Both the position numbers and the translations under genes were made by a program. A stretch of 64,000 nt of DNA from Plantactinospora sp040120695 (GTDB taxonomy: Bacteria > Actinomycetota > Actinomycetes > Mycobacteriales > Micromonosporaceae): NCBI RefSeq assembly GCF_040120695.1, contig NZ_JBEEAC010000004.1, forward strand, positions 248,001 through 312,000, written 5' to 3'. A model generated the notes under the pieces. That model worked only from the letters and a program-made list of their open reading frames with translations. It ran no database searches and was not told where the DNA came from. This document shows positions 22,747-31,024 of this stretch, piece by piece. The number at the start of each line of letters is the position of its first letter. Position 1 is the first letter of the stretch.

Positions 22747-25209
22747 TCAGCCGCGCCGCCCGGGACGACCGGGCGGGCTGGGGACTCCGCTGCCGCCCTC
22801 GGTCGTGGACCGGCCGGCGCCGGGACCGTTCGCTCCGTCGCCGGGACCGTTCGTCGAGGGCCGGCCGTCGCTGATCCGGAGCATCACCACACCGCCGGAG
22901 ACGGTACGGCCGTCCGGATCGGTGCCGGCGACGGTACCCGCGGCGCAGTTCGAGGCCACCCGGTTCGGGTCGACCTCGACCCTGAACCCGGCGCTGCGCA
23001 GCGTCGCGGTGGCGTCGTCGACGGAGCGGCAGTTGACCGAGGGCACCGACCGCTGGTCCCCGTACACCAGTTTCTCGTCCGGCCGGGGGAAGTCCTGCTT
23101 CGGCTTCCCCTTCATGGCGTCGGCGAGCGTCTCGTAGACGGCCGGGTTCACGATGTCGTGGTCCATCCTGGCGGTGGTCTCCGGCCAGTCCGGGTTGGCC
23201 ATGATGCCGGCCACCGAGAGCGTGGTGGTCATGGCCACCAGCGAGGCGGTCCGGTCGCTGTCCGTGGTGCCGGTCTTGCCCGCCACCGGGTGGCCCACCA
23301 CCCGGCGCGCGTCCGCCTCGGTCGCGCCACGACACCTGCCGTACGCGGACTGGTCGCCGACCGGGCACCGGGCCGCGTCGACGGCCGCTCGGGCCACCGC
23401 CGGGTCCACCGCCCGGTCGCAGCGCGGGTTGGCGATGTCGAGCGCCCTGCCGGTGCGGTCCCTGACCTCCTGTACCGGGATCGACTCGCAGTGCTTGCCG
23501 TCCGCGGCCAGCGTCGCGTACGCGTTGGCCAGATCCAGCGGGGTGGTCGCCGAGACACCGAGGGTGAACGAGCCCCAGCCGTCGGCCCGGACCGGGTCCT
23601 TGGCCATCGCCGCCTCGCCCGGCTCCCGGAACCGGATGCCGAGCCGCTGTGCCGCGTCGACGACCTCGGCCGCCCCGACCCGCTCCTCCAGCGGTACGAA
23701 GTAGGTGTTGACGGAGCGACCGAACGCGCTCCACATGTCGTGCACGCCGGCCATGCTCCGGTTGTCGTTGCTCGGGCACCACCGCTCGGTGCCGGCGCAG
23801 GCGGACTCGCTGCCGGCCTTCGCCGAGTACTTCGACGGGTAGCGGTGCGGGGCGTTGTAGGTGTGGCTCAGCGGGTAGCCCTGCTCCAGCGCGGCCACCA
23901 GGGTGAAGATCTTGAAGGTCGATCCGCCCTGGTACCCGGCGACGCCACCGCCACCGGTCAGCAGCGGGTTGGTGGTACGCGGATAGGTGGCCCGCATCCC
24001 CGCGTCCGCCTGCCTCGGGTTGCTGGATATCGGGTTCTTCGGCTTCACCGGGTCGTCCAGCCCGAATGTACGGTTGGTGGCCAGCGCCCGCACCCGGCCG
24101 GTGCCCGGCTCGACGGCCGCCACCATCAGGGCGTCCTTCCGTCCGGTGGGCAGGTACTGCTGGACGTTCTTGTACGCCGCCTTCTGCACCGTCGGGTCCA
24201 GGGTGGTGACGATCCGGTACCCGCCGCCCTTGAGCCGCCGCTCCCGGTCGTACGCGGTCTCGCCGAACGCCTCCTGATCCATCCACCAGCGGTAGAAGTA
24301 GTCGCAGAAGAAGCCCCAGTCGTTGTGCACCGAGCCGGTGCAGCCGTTGGCCGGCCGCTGCCCCTTGACCTTGAGCGGGGTGTCCAGCGCCGCCTGCTTC
24401 TCCGCCTCGGTGATCGCGCCGATCTCCGCCATCTGCCCGATCACCCAGTTGCGGCGCTGCACCGTCCGGTCGTGACCGGGGCCGTCGACGTCCAGCGCGT
24501 CGTAGTAGCTCGGCGACTTGACCAGGCCGGCGAGCATCGCCGCCTCCGGCACGGTCAGGTCCTTCGGCTCCTTGCCGAAGTAGAACCGGCTCGCCGCGGC
24601 CACCCCGTACGTGCCGTGGCCGAAGGGCGCCATGTTGAGGTAGCGCTCCAGGATCTGGTCCTTGCTCAGCCTGTTCTCCAGTGCCACCGCCAGGCGCATC
24701 TCGCGCAGCTTCCGGGCGTTGGTGTCCTCGGTCGCCGCCACCACGACGTTCGGGTCGGTAGCGCCGTAGGTGATCGACATCCGGACGAGCTGCATGGTCA
24801 GCGTCGAGGCACCCTGCCGGGAGTTGCCGGTGAAGTTCGAGACCAGGGCACGCAGGAAGCCCCGCACGTCGATCCCGTTGTGCCGGTAGAACGAGTGGTC
24901 CTCGGCGCCGATCATCGCGTTCCGCATCGCCGGGGAGATCTCGGCCAGCGCGACGTCGTGGCGGTTCTCGTCGTAGAACGTCGCCATCAGCGTCTTGTTG
25001 TCGGCGGCGAAGACCCGGGTCGCCTCCGGCACCTGTGGCACGGTCAGCTCGGTGGGCAGGTCCTGGAACGAGTCGGCGCCGGCCTTGGCCGCGAGCCCGG
25101 ACATGGCCACCGCCGGGAACGCCGCCCCGGCGACCACGACTCCGGCGAGCAGGGCACAGGTGAGCAGCGTGGCGGCCTTGGTAAGGCTGCGTCGGCGGAG
25201 TTTCGGCAT
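22747..25209 (-). CDS. Bifunctional penicillin-binding protein (class A) with PASTA domain
   Basis: 820 residues. One N-terminal membrane helix (LLTCALLAGVVVAGAAFPAVAM) anchors it. The GT51 glycosyltransferase domain has EDHSF (103-107) and QGASTLTMQL (132-141). The transpeptidase domain has the catalytic STFK (430-433), SVN (499-501) and KTGTT (645-649). A PASTA-like domain follows (about 715-785), then a disordered Gly/Pro/Ser tail. Several Cys in the insert around 460-480 may form disulfides. It polymerises and crosslinks peptidoglycan outside the membrane. Confidence 0.96.
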   Translation of the reverse strand: MPKLRRRSLTKAATLLTCALLAGVVVAGAAFPAVAMSGLAAKAGADSFQDLPTELTVPQVPEATRVFAADNKTLMATFYDENRHDVALAEISPAMRNAMIGAEDHSFYRHNGIDVRGFLRALVSNFTGNSRQGASTLTMQLVRMSITYGATDPNVVVAATEDTNARKLREMRLAVALENRLSKDQILERYLNMAPFGHGTYGVAAASRFYFGKEPKDLTVPEAAMLAGLVKSPSYYDALDVDGPGHDRTVQRRNWVIGQMAEIGAITEAEKQAALDTPLKVKGQRPANGCTGSVHNDWGFFCDYFYRWWMDQEAFGETAYDRERRLKGGGYRIVTTLDPTVQKAAYKNVQQYLPTGRKDALMVAAVEPGTGRVRALATNRTFGLDDPVKPKNPISSNPRQADAGMRATYPRTTNPLLTGGGGVAGYQGGSTFKIFTLVAALEQGYPLSHTYNAPHRYPSKYSAKAGSESACAGTERWCPSNDNRSMAGVHDMWSAFGRSVNTYFVPLEERVGAAEVVDAAQRLGIRFREPGEAAMAKDPVRADGWGSFTLGVSATTPLDLANAYATLAADGKHCESIPVQEVRDRTGRALDIANPRCDRAVDPAVARAAVDAARCPVGDQSAYGRCRGATEADARRVVGHPVAGKTGTTDSDRTASLVAMTTTLSVAGIMANPDWPETTARMDHDIVNPAVYETLADAMKGKPKQDFPRPDEKLVYGDQRSVPSVNCRSVDDATATLRSAGFRVEVDPNRVASNCAAGTVAGTDPDGRTVSGGVVMLRISDGRPSTNGPGDGANGPGAGRSTTEGGSGVPSPPGRPGRRG

Positions 25210-25414
25210 GATCGCGTTGAACCTCTGGGGCTGGGCGGGCAGGTCGCGGGCGGGGCGGCCGGCGCGAGCACAACCGTACGCGCGCCTTTCGCCCTATTGA
25301 TCCAGACGCGGCGCCGAACCGCACGGTTGCGTAACGGTGGAAAGCCCAAGTGACTGCTACGTCACACCCGTCAGGTCGGCGGCGGCCCCGAGCGGCCGCC
25401 GCCGATCCGGACAG

Positions 25415-26509
25415 TCAGCCCAGGGCGGTACCCGCCGGTGCCGCCACCCGCCGTCCCCGGACCGCCGCCGCCAGATCCGCCAGCACCTCCTCGGTCTCCG
25501 GCCAGCCGAGGCAGGCGTCGGTGATCGACTGCCCGTACTCCAGCGGCCGGGTCGGGTCCAGGTCCTGCCGGCCGGGTACCAGGAACGACTCCAGCATCAC
25601 CCCGACGATGCCGCGCTGGCCGTCGGCCATCTGCCGGGCCACGTCGGCGACCACCACCGGCTGCCGGCGGTGGTCCTTGCCGCTGTTGTCGTGACTCGCG
25701 TCGATCACCAGCCGCTCGGGCAGCCCGGCCGCCCGGAGCAGCGCCAGCGACGCCGCCACCGACTCGGCGTCGTAGTTGGGCTCGCCCCGGCCGCCGCGCA
25801 GCACCAGGTGGCAGTCCGCGTTCCCCCGGGTGTGCATGATCGCCGGAGCGCCGGAGACGTCGATGCCGGGGAAGACGTGTGGCACCCCGGCGGCCCGGAT
25901 CGCGTCGACCGCCGTAGCCACGCTGCCGTCCGGGCGGTTCTTCATCCCGATCGGCATGGAGAGGCCGGACGAGAGCTGACGGTGCACCTGGCTCTCCACC
26001 GTACGGGCCCCGATGGCGCCCCAGGCCACCGTGTCGGCGATGTACTGCGGGGTGATCGGGTCCAGGAACTCGCAGCCGACCGGCAGCCCCAGCCGGAGTA
26101 CGTCCAGCAGCAGCGCGCGGGCGGCCCGCAGCCCGGTGTTCACGTCACCGGAACCGTCCAGTCCGGGATCGTTGATCAGGCCCTTCCAGCCGACGGTCGA
26201 GCGGGGCTTCTCGAAGTAGACCCGCATCACCACCAGCAGGTCCTCGGCGTGCCGGGCCGCCGCCACCCGCAGCCGGCGCGCGTAGTCCAGGGCCGCCACC
26301 GGATCGTGCACCGAGCATGGCCCGACCACGACAAGCAGCCGATCGTCCTCGCGGTCGAGGACCTGGGCGACCGATCGTCGGCCGTCCAGCACGGCGCTGG
26401 CCAGCGGCTCGTCCAGGGGAAGTTCGTGGTGCAGCAGCGCCGGGGTGGTCAGCGGCACGATCCGGTCGATGCGCTGGTCGCTGACCCGACCCATTCCGGT
26501 GGTGGTCAT
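25415..26509 (-). CDS. aroF: 3-deoxy-7-phosphoheptulonate (DAHP) synthase, class I
   Basis: 364 residues from ATG 26509 with GAGGGAG upstream. It condenses PEP and erythrose 4-phosphate, the first step of aromatic amino acid synthesis. Motifs of the E. coli AroF/G/H type are clear: VVVGPCSVHDP, MRVYFEKPRSTVGWKGLINDP, GLSMPIGMKN, MHTRGNADCHLVLRGG and VIDASHDNSGKDHRRQ. Many actinobacteria rely on a class II enzyme; this class I copy is separate from other aro genes. Its 5' region carries a leader peptide with Tyr, Trp and Phe codons and a terminator, so transcription is probably controlled by attenuation. The isozyme letter is provisional. Confidence 0.94.
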   Translation of the reverse strand: MTTTGMGRVSDQRIDRIVPLTTPALLHHELPLDEPLASAVLDGRRSVAQVLDREDDRLLVVVGPCSVHDPVAALDYARRLRVAAARHAEDLLVVMRVYFEKPRSTVGWKGLINDPGLDGSGDVNTGLRAARALLLDVLRLGLPVGCEFLDPITPQYIADTVAWGAIGARTVESQVHRQLSSGLSMPIGMKNRPDGSVATAVDAIRAAGVPHVFPGIDVSGAPAIMHTRGNADCHLVLRGGRGEPNYDAESVAASLALLRAAGLPERLVIDASHDNSGKDHRRQPVVVADVARQMADGQRGIVGVMLESFLVPGRQDLDPTRPLEYGQSITDACLGWPETEEVLADLAAAVRGRRVAAPAGTALG

Positions 26510-26581
26510 CGTCGAGACTCCCTCTCTGCCGACCGCCACCCCGGGGCCGGCGCCCGGGAGCCGAGCCGGCTGGTCACATGG

Positions 26582-26607
26582 AAAAAGCAGGGACGATGTC
26601 CCTGCTT
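26582..26607 (-). terminator. Intrinsic terminator in the DAHP synthase leader (attenuator)
   Basis: A perfect 10-bp stem (AAGCAGGGAC / GTCCCTGCTT) with a 3-nt loop, followed on the minus strand by a run of five T. It lies 34 nt after the leader-peptide stop and 72 nt before the synthase start, on the synthase strand. A true T-run is rare in this GC-rich window. The opposite strand lacks a T-run, so it acts only toward aroF. Confidence 0.9.
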
Positions 26608-26640
26608 CAGCCGGCTCTGCTGGATCTTGGTGACGTCAGG

Positions 26641-26700
26641 TCATGGCTGAGTCACCGGCTCCCGAGCCGGCTGACTAAACCATCGATACGACCGCGTCAC
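26641..26700 (-). CDS. Aromatic leader peptide of DAHP synthase
   Basis: A 19-residue frame, MTRSYRWFSQPAREPVTQP, from GTG 26700 to TGA 26641. Tyr, Trp and Phe occur within four codons (Y5-R6-W7-F8), i.e. the three end products of the pathway. There is no ribosome site, but TATGGT lies 7 nt before GTG, so it is likely translated from a leaderless mRNA. An 11-bp hairpin (26650-26676, one bulge) begins just after the Phe codon; a ribosome stalled at the aromatic codons would cover its 5' arm and could favour an antiterminator. This is ribosome-mediated attenuation by inference. Confidence 0.8.
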   Translation of the reverse strand: MTRSYRWFSQPAREPVTQP

Positions 26701-26707
26701 GCAGCGA

Positions 26708-26713
26708 ACCATA
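26708..26713 (-). promoter_or_regulatory. -10 box of the DAHP synthase leader transcript
   Basis: TATGGT on the minus strand, 7 nt before the leader-peptide GTG. No good -35 hexamer is visible about 17 nt further up (GACCGG). The spacing implies a transcript starting at or next to the GTG. Confidence 0.6.
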
Positions 26714-26826
26714 CCCGATCCCGGACCGGACCGGTCCCTACCGTCCATTTGCTGGTACCAAAGGGCGTACGCCGGGGCGCACCGGACCGGATGACCCAGG
26801 TCAGCGGCCCGGGGGTTGCGGGTGGG

Positions 26827-27300
26827 TCAGCGGCCCGGGTTGCGGACGGCGATCGCGGTGTTCAGCGCGGTGGCGAAGCCGGTCCAGGCCAGGTAGGGCA
26901 GGAGCGCCGCCCCGGCCACCCGGTCCGCCCGCCAGGCCCGGTGCAGCAGGGCGGCGTTGGCGGCGTTCAGCAGGATCAACTCGGCCAGGGCGAGCCGTGG
27001 CCGGCGAGCCCGGAAGAAGAGCGCGGTCCAGCCGGCGTTCAGGGCAAGATCGATCGCGTACGCGCGCCGGAAACCGCTGCGTTGTGCGGCGGTGGTACTG
27101 GCGTCGAGAGCGCGGGCGGCGGCGAACGCGATCGAGGCGTAGAGCGGGGTCCAGACGGCGGGGAACGCCGCCGGAGGCGGCTGCCAGGCAGGCTTGTCCA
27201 GCGACCGGTACCAGGCGGAACGGGCATCGGTGGCGAGCGAGCCGGCAGCGGCGGCGAGCGCGGTGGCCAGCCCGGTCTTGGCGAGAGTCGAACCGTTCAT
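26827..27300 (-). CDS. TspO/MBR-family membrane protein
   Basis: 157 residues with five hydrophobic helices. Family marks: WYRSLDKPAWQPPPAAFPAVWTPLYASIAFAAARAL (the conserved KPxWxPPxxxFxxVWxxLY block) and later ALNAGWTALFFRARRPRLALAELILL. TspO proteins bind porphyrins and are linked to tetrapyrrole transport or oxidative stress. The gene ends 130 bp before the aroF leader; no porphyrin genes are near. Confidence 0.93.
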   Translation of the reverse strand: MNGSTLAKTGLATALAAAAGSLATDARSAWYRSLDKPAWQPPPAAFPAVWTPLYASIAFAAARALDASTTAAQRSGFRRAYAIDLALNAGWTALFFRARRPRLALAELILLNAANAALLHRAWRADRVAGAALLPYLAWTGFATALNTAIAVRNPGR

Positions 27301-27390
27301 CCCGGTCTGGTACCCGGTCGGACGCCGGTCATCCCCCGACGGCGTGCCCGGTGTGCCGCCGGAGCGGGCCGGGAGAGTGGGCTGCGGGGG

Positions 27391-27591
27391 TCAGCGGGTC
27401 GGGGACTGCTTCGCGAAGTCGACGAAGGCTCGCCAGGGGGCGGGAGCGAACGTCAGCGTGCCACCCTCGCGGTCCTTGGTGTCCCGGACGAGCACGACGC
27501 CAACCAGGTTGTCGGCGACCTCCACGCAGGCGCCACCCGACCCGTTGCTCCGGCGGGACTTGCGCCACTTCGCACCGGACTGGTCACTCAT
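27391..27591 (-). CDS. DUF397 protein (pair 3)
   Basis: 66 residues: AKWRKSRRSNGSGGACVEVADNLVGVVLVRDTKDREGG, then APWRAFVDFAKQ, the DUF397 signature. ATG 27591 overlaps the last codons of the DUF5753 gene by 8 nt and uses the AAGGAG inside that gene as its ribosome site, so translation is coupled. Confidence 0.91.
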   Translation of the reverse strand: MSDQSGAKWRKSRRSNGSGGACVEVADNLVGVVLVRDTKDREGGTLTFAPAPWRAFVDFAKQSPTR

Positions 27592-28453
27592 CACCCATCT
27601 CCTTGGCGATCATCGCTATCAGGTCGGCCGACCGAGATATATCGAGTGCCACCTCTTCGAGCGACCTCCATGCCTTAGCGTACGCCGCAACTTCCGCCGG
27701 CTTGTCGAGGTAGAGGGCGCCGGTGAGTAGCTCGCTGTAGACCGTGGTGGGCTCGGGAGTCCTGATGCCGAGCGTGGGGAACTCGAGGACGATGAACTGC
27801 CCACCCGTCAGGGCGAAGGTCGGGGCTGCGGATCGCGGAACGACCTGAATACTCGCCACTCCGTTCGTCACCTGGTCGTGGAGGTGGGCGAGCTGTCGCA
27901 CCATGCCCGGGGCCTCCCGACGCAGCACCCCCTCGTCGACGATGACCTCCAGGCGTGGCGGCTCCGGGTTCCTGCGGGTCAGGATCTTCTGGCGCTCCAT
28001 CCGAACTTCGACCAGCCGGCCGACCTCGCGGGGTGAGATGTCCGGATGTGACCGCAGGAGGTGTTCGGCGTACTCCCTGGTCTGGAGCAGGCCGGGGATT
28101 GTGGCGGGTTCCCAGTGCCGGAGTCGGGAGGCTGCCGCTTCCAGGCCGACGTACAGCTCGAACCAGGCCGGCAGGGTGTCGCCGTAGGCATGCCACCACC
28201 CCTTCGCCTTGGTCTCGGCGGCGAGTTTCTTCAGTACCTCGGTCATCTCACCCGGGGTGCCGTAGAGCCGGCACATCGCCTCGACGTCCCGTGCCTTGAC
28301 GGCGGTCTGCCCGCCCTCGACCCGGTACATCGTGGAGCGCGACCATTCGAGCTCGGTGCCGGCGGCCTCCAGCGTGAGCCCGGCCTGCTCGCGAGCCTGC
28401 CTCAGGATTCGGCCGAGTTGCCTGCGCGGTATCGACGACCCCGCGTCCGTCAT
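27584..28453 (-). CDS. XRE-family HTH regulator with DUF5753 domain (pair 3)
   Basis: 289 residues from ATG 28453 behind AGGAGG. The HTH is LGRILRQAREQAGLTLEAAGTELEWSRSTMYRVEGG; the DUF5753 part has ELYVGLEAAASRLRHWEPATIPGLLQTREYA and IQVVPRSA. It overlaps its DUF397 partner gene by 8 nt. The upstream 80 bp has lower GC. Target unknown. Confidence 0.92.
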   Translation of the reverse strand: MTDAGSSIPRRQLGRILRQAREQAGLTLEAAGTELEWSRSTMYRVEGGQTAVKARDVEAMCRLYGTPGEMTEVLKKLAAETKAKGWWHAYGDTLPAWFELYVGLEAAASRLRHWEPATIPGLLQTREYAEHLLRSHPDISPREVGRLVEVRMERQKILTRRNPEPPRLEVIVDEGVLRREAPGMVRQLAHLHDQVTNGVASIQVVPRSAAPTFALTGGQFIVLEFPTLGIRTPEPTTVYSELLTGALYLDKPAEVAAYAKAWRSLEEVALDISRSADLIAMIAKEMGDE

Positions 28454-28708
28454 CGCCGGACCTCCTGTCTCAATGTGACGCAATCAGTTGATCGATTCTG
28501 GGACTGTTTCCAGCGGATTGTGAAAAAGGGACGACTAGCGACGGATGCATCAGCTTAGACCGTTGCGTGTCCCTTGTGGGGGCACCGAGAGTGGCAGCAG
28601 CAGGACCGCTCGGTGACCGCCACGCGCCCGGGTGGAACTCGCCTCGGGAGCCGGTCTCGGCCTCTCCCACCGAGATCGGCTCCCACCGACCACCCGAGGA
28701 GGTATGCG

Positions 28709-29095
28709 ATGAGGAGACTCCACCGGTTGCTGATCGACTTCCTGGTCGGCCCAGGGGCGCCGCATCGGCGGGACTGGCGTCGCCTCTGGCGCTACTGCCG
28801 GTGCGGGTTCCGCTGGCGCTGCCCGGACTCGATCGAACCGGTCCCGATGCCGTACGCGCCGAGGGTGCCGCCGCTCACCCCGGCCGCGTACCGGATGGCA
28901 GTGCGCGCCTCGGCGCCGGTGGTCGACACGGGGGACAGCCCACCGCCACCGGCTCGGCCCCGCGCCAGGAACGCGCGAGATCCACTGTGGCACTCACCCT
29001 CGGGACGACACGAGATCGGCCGGGTCGGTGCGCGCACGCCCGGTCAGGCCGCGCGGGTACGTCGAGCCGAGGAAGCCCGACCGGCGCTGCCATGA
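28709..29095 (+). CDS. Small Cys/Arg-rich hypothetical protein
   Basis: 128 residues from ATG 28709 with GAGGAGG 7 nt upstream. MRRLHRLLIDFLVGPGAPHRRDWRRLWRYCRCGFRWRCPDSIEPVP: a basic helix, then C-x-C-x5-C, which could bind zinc. The rest is disordered and Pro/Arg-rich. The stop overlaps the start of the next gene (ATGA). I do not know the family. Both genes follow divergently from the third DUF5753 gene. Confidence 0.72.
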   Translation: MRRLHRLLIDFLVGPGAPHRRDWRRLWRYCRCGFRWRCPDSIEPVPMPYAPRVPPLTPAAYRMAVRASAPVVDTGDSPPPPARPRARNARDPLWHSPSGRHEIGRVGARTPGQAARVRRAEEARPALP

Positions 29096-29340
29096 TCGGC
29101 CGTGAAGAGCGTTGGCGGCGGCACGTACCGGTGCATCCCTCGTACCGGTGCCGGGCCTGCGGCCTCGACTGGCCGTGCCAGGACGCGCGGCTGGCGCTGC
29201 TTACCGGCTTCCGAGGCGATCGGGTGGGCCTGATGGTGTACCTCGGCAGCCACCTTGCCCGCGCCCTGCGAGAGCTGCCCGACGTACACCCCGCGCTGCT
29301 CGCCGGCCGGTTCCTGCACTGGGTGCCGCGCCGCCGTTGA
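29092..29340 (+). CDS. Small Cys-motif hypothetical protein
   Basis: 82 residues coupled to the preceding gene (ATGA overlap). HPSYRCRACGLDWPCQDARLALL gives a C-x2-C-x4-C pattern preceded by Arg/His, again zinc-ribbon-like, followed by helices (GLMVYLGSHLARALRELPDV). The shared Cys-Trp-Cys style (RWRC above, DWPC here) suggests the two proteins are related in function. Family unknown. Confidence 0.72.
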   Translation: MIGREERWRRHVPVHPSYRCRACGLDWPCQDARLALLTGFRGDRVGLMVYLGSHLARALRELPDVHPALLAGRFLHWVPRRR

Positions 29341-29361
29341 ATGACCTGCCTCATCACCCGA

Positions 29362-29414
29362 TGCCTGCCCCGAGCTGTCGACGTCCCCGTGGTCATGGCA
29401 GCTCGGGGCAGGCA
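29362..29414. terminator. Bidirectional hairpin with perfect 16-bp arms
   Basis: TGCCTGCCCCGAGCTG at 29362-29377 and its exact complement at 29399-29414, loop 21 nt, between convergent genes ending at 29340 (+) and 29472 (-). Confidence 0.8.
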
Positions 29415-29471
29415 CCAGCGGTACCCGCAGAGCGAGGCGAGGAATCCCCCGACCAGTAGGCGTGACAGGCG

Positions 29472-30008
29472 TCAATTGAGCCAGTCAAGCACCTCGTCAG
29501 TGGTGACGACCTTGCCGAACCGCGGCAGGACCACCGTCAGAGCGTGGTCATGCTCCGCGGCCGTCATACCGCTCATCGCGTCGGCCACGAAGATGACCTC
29601 GAACCCGTGATCGGACGCAGCGCGCGCAGTCGACTCCACACCCATCGTCGTGGCAAGGCCGGTCATGACCACCGAGTGCACGCCGCGCCCCCGCAGTTGG
29701 TCGGCCAAGCCTGTGCCATAGAACGCGCCAATGGTCTGCTTCACGACAATGATGTCGCCGGGCTTCGGCTCCAGTGCCGGGACGAATCCACTACCTGGTG
29801 GCTGCTCGGCAACGCCCGGCCGATCCACCCGGACCAGCACCACGGTGCCGCCTGCTCGGCGGAACGCTGTCACCAGGCGGATTGCCCGGGCCACCACGTC
29901 GGCCCCCTTGTGGGGACCCATGTCCTGCTCGACGATACGTGGCATCAGGTCCACAACGATCAACGCGGTGCGTCCGGCGGGGAATGGCTTGGTGAGGAGT
30001 GAAGGCAT
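29472..30008 (-). CDS. Isochorismatase-family hydrolase lacking the catalytic Cys
   Basis: 178 residues from ATG 30008. The family fold is clear: TALIVVDLMPRIV (Asp20), VVKQTIGAFYGTGL (Lys90) and VVMTGLATTMGVESTARAASDHGF. At the position of the nucleophilic Cys in nicotinamidase-like cysteine hydrolases it has Gly123. True isochorismatases such as EntB and PhzD also carry Gly there, so the chemistry may be vinyl-ether hydrolysis rather than amide hydrolysis; the substrate is unknown. It lies in a region of mixed accessory genes on the minus strand. Confidence 0.88.
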   Translation of the reverse strand: MPSLLTKPFPAGRTALIVVDLMPRIVEQDMGPHKGADVVARAIRLVTAFRRAGGTVVLVRVDRPGVAEQPPGSGFVPALEPKPGDIIVVKQTIGAFYGTGLADQLRGRGVHSVVMTGLATTMGVESTARAASDHGFEVIFVADAMSGMTAAEHDHALTVVLPRFGKVVTTDEVLDWLN

Positions 30009-30096
30009 CCTGCGACCCTAATACTCGGTAGGCGCGTTATTACCGCCACCAACAGCAGCCTGCCACAGTAAATTGCGCACTTGTTCGGCAATTACA

Positions 30097-30924
30097 TCAG
30101 GACATCCTTGCCTGAGCGGTCAGCCAATCGTGCAGCGTCATGGCCAGTTGCACGGGCCGGTCGAGCTGCACCAGATGACCTGCTCCGTCGATCAGCTTGA
30201 GTTGGGCGCCAGGGATGAGCTCTGCCAGCCGGTGAGCGCGGTCGACGGGGATCCACCTGTCGTTCCCGCCCCATGCCACCAGCACCGGCAGGTCGAGACG
30301 TGGATAGAGCCCTTGAATCTCGTCGGTGTACGCCTGATCCGCCTGGGCGATCTGTCGATAGAACGCGGCTTGCCCCTCGGCATCGAGCCAGGGCGACACG
30401 AGAGCCTCCATCTGCCCGGGCGTGAGGCCGACGTGACTGGCTCCTGCGATGTAGGCCCGAAGCGCCCCCTCGTGCACGGCGCTGGGAAGCGCGCGGAAAA
30501 CCTCTGTCTGCTCGCGCACAAGCCGGAAGAAGTCCGACCCCCACGGCGCCAGCGCCACCACGTCGACCAGCGCCAACGACGCGAACGCAGAACCATGCAG
30601 GAGCAGCGCCCTCAGCGCGACAGCACCGCCGTAGTCATGGGCGACGACGTGTGGAGACCGCAGATCCCAATGCGCGACAAGGTCGGCCAGAAGCTCACCT
30701 TGGACGTCCAGTGACACCCGGTGATGTGCAGACTTCGAGGACTGTCCATAACCGGGCATGTCCCAGAGATGAACCCGGAACCGGTCGCTCAGCGCCTCGG
30801 CGTAGGGGGTCCACAACGCGGAGGACCATGGAGTCCCATGGCAGAAAACGACATCGGGGCCGGAACCCGTCCGGCACCACCGAACTTCGCGTCCACGCCA
30901 CTCGAACTTTTCCGTCAGTTCCAT
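30097..30924 (-). CDS. Alpha/beta hydrolase with Asp nucleophile (dehalogenase/epoxide-hydrolase-like)
   Basis: 275 residues from ATG 30924. Oxyanion loop CHGTPW (28-33), nucleophile elbow AHDYGG with Asp97, later acid GGNDRWIP and His in GAGHLVQLDRP. An Asp at the elbow, instead of Ser, is the hallmark of haloalkane/haloacetate dehalogenases and epoxide hydrolases, which form an ester with the substrate. The cap region is helical (DEIQGLYPRL before the core resumes). It is cytoplasmic, and 88 bp downstream the isochorismatase-like gene begins on the same strand. Substrate unknown. Confidence 0.87.
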   Translation of the reverse strand: MELTEKFEWRGREVRWCRTGSGPDVVFCHGTPWSSALWTPYAEALSDRFRVHLWDMPGYGQSSKSAHHRVSLDVQGELLADLVAHWDLRSPHVVAHDYGGAVALRALLLHGSAFASLALVDVVALAPWGSDFFRLVREQTEVFRALPSAVHEGALRAYIAGASHVGLTPGQMEALVSPWLDAEGQAAFYRQIAQADQAYTDEIQGLYPRLDLPVLVAWGGNDRWIPVDRAHRLAELIPGAQLKLIDGAGHLVQLDRPVQLAMTLHDWLTAQARMS

Positions 30925-31024
30925 CCCGCCAACACTGCCAGACAGGCCCGCCCCCGGCACATTGCACATGCCGCTGACCAGGCGCGAGAGCAACGCAAGT
31001 GCGCTCGGGCTGGTCGCCGCTCGG

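Noticed and set aside
22579..25353. 924-codon plus-strand frame opposite the penicillin-binding protein
   Set aside because: Antisense shadow of a gene with all PBP catalytic motifs; no motif in the plus frame.
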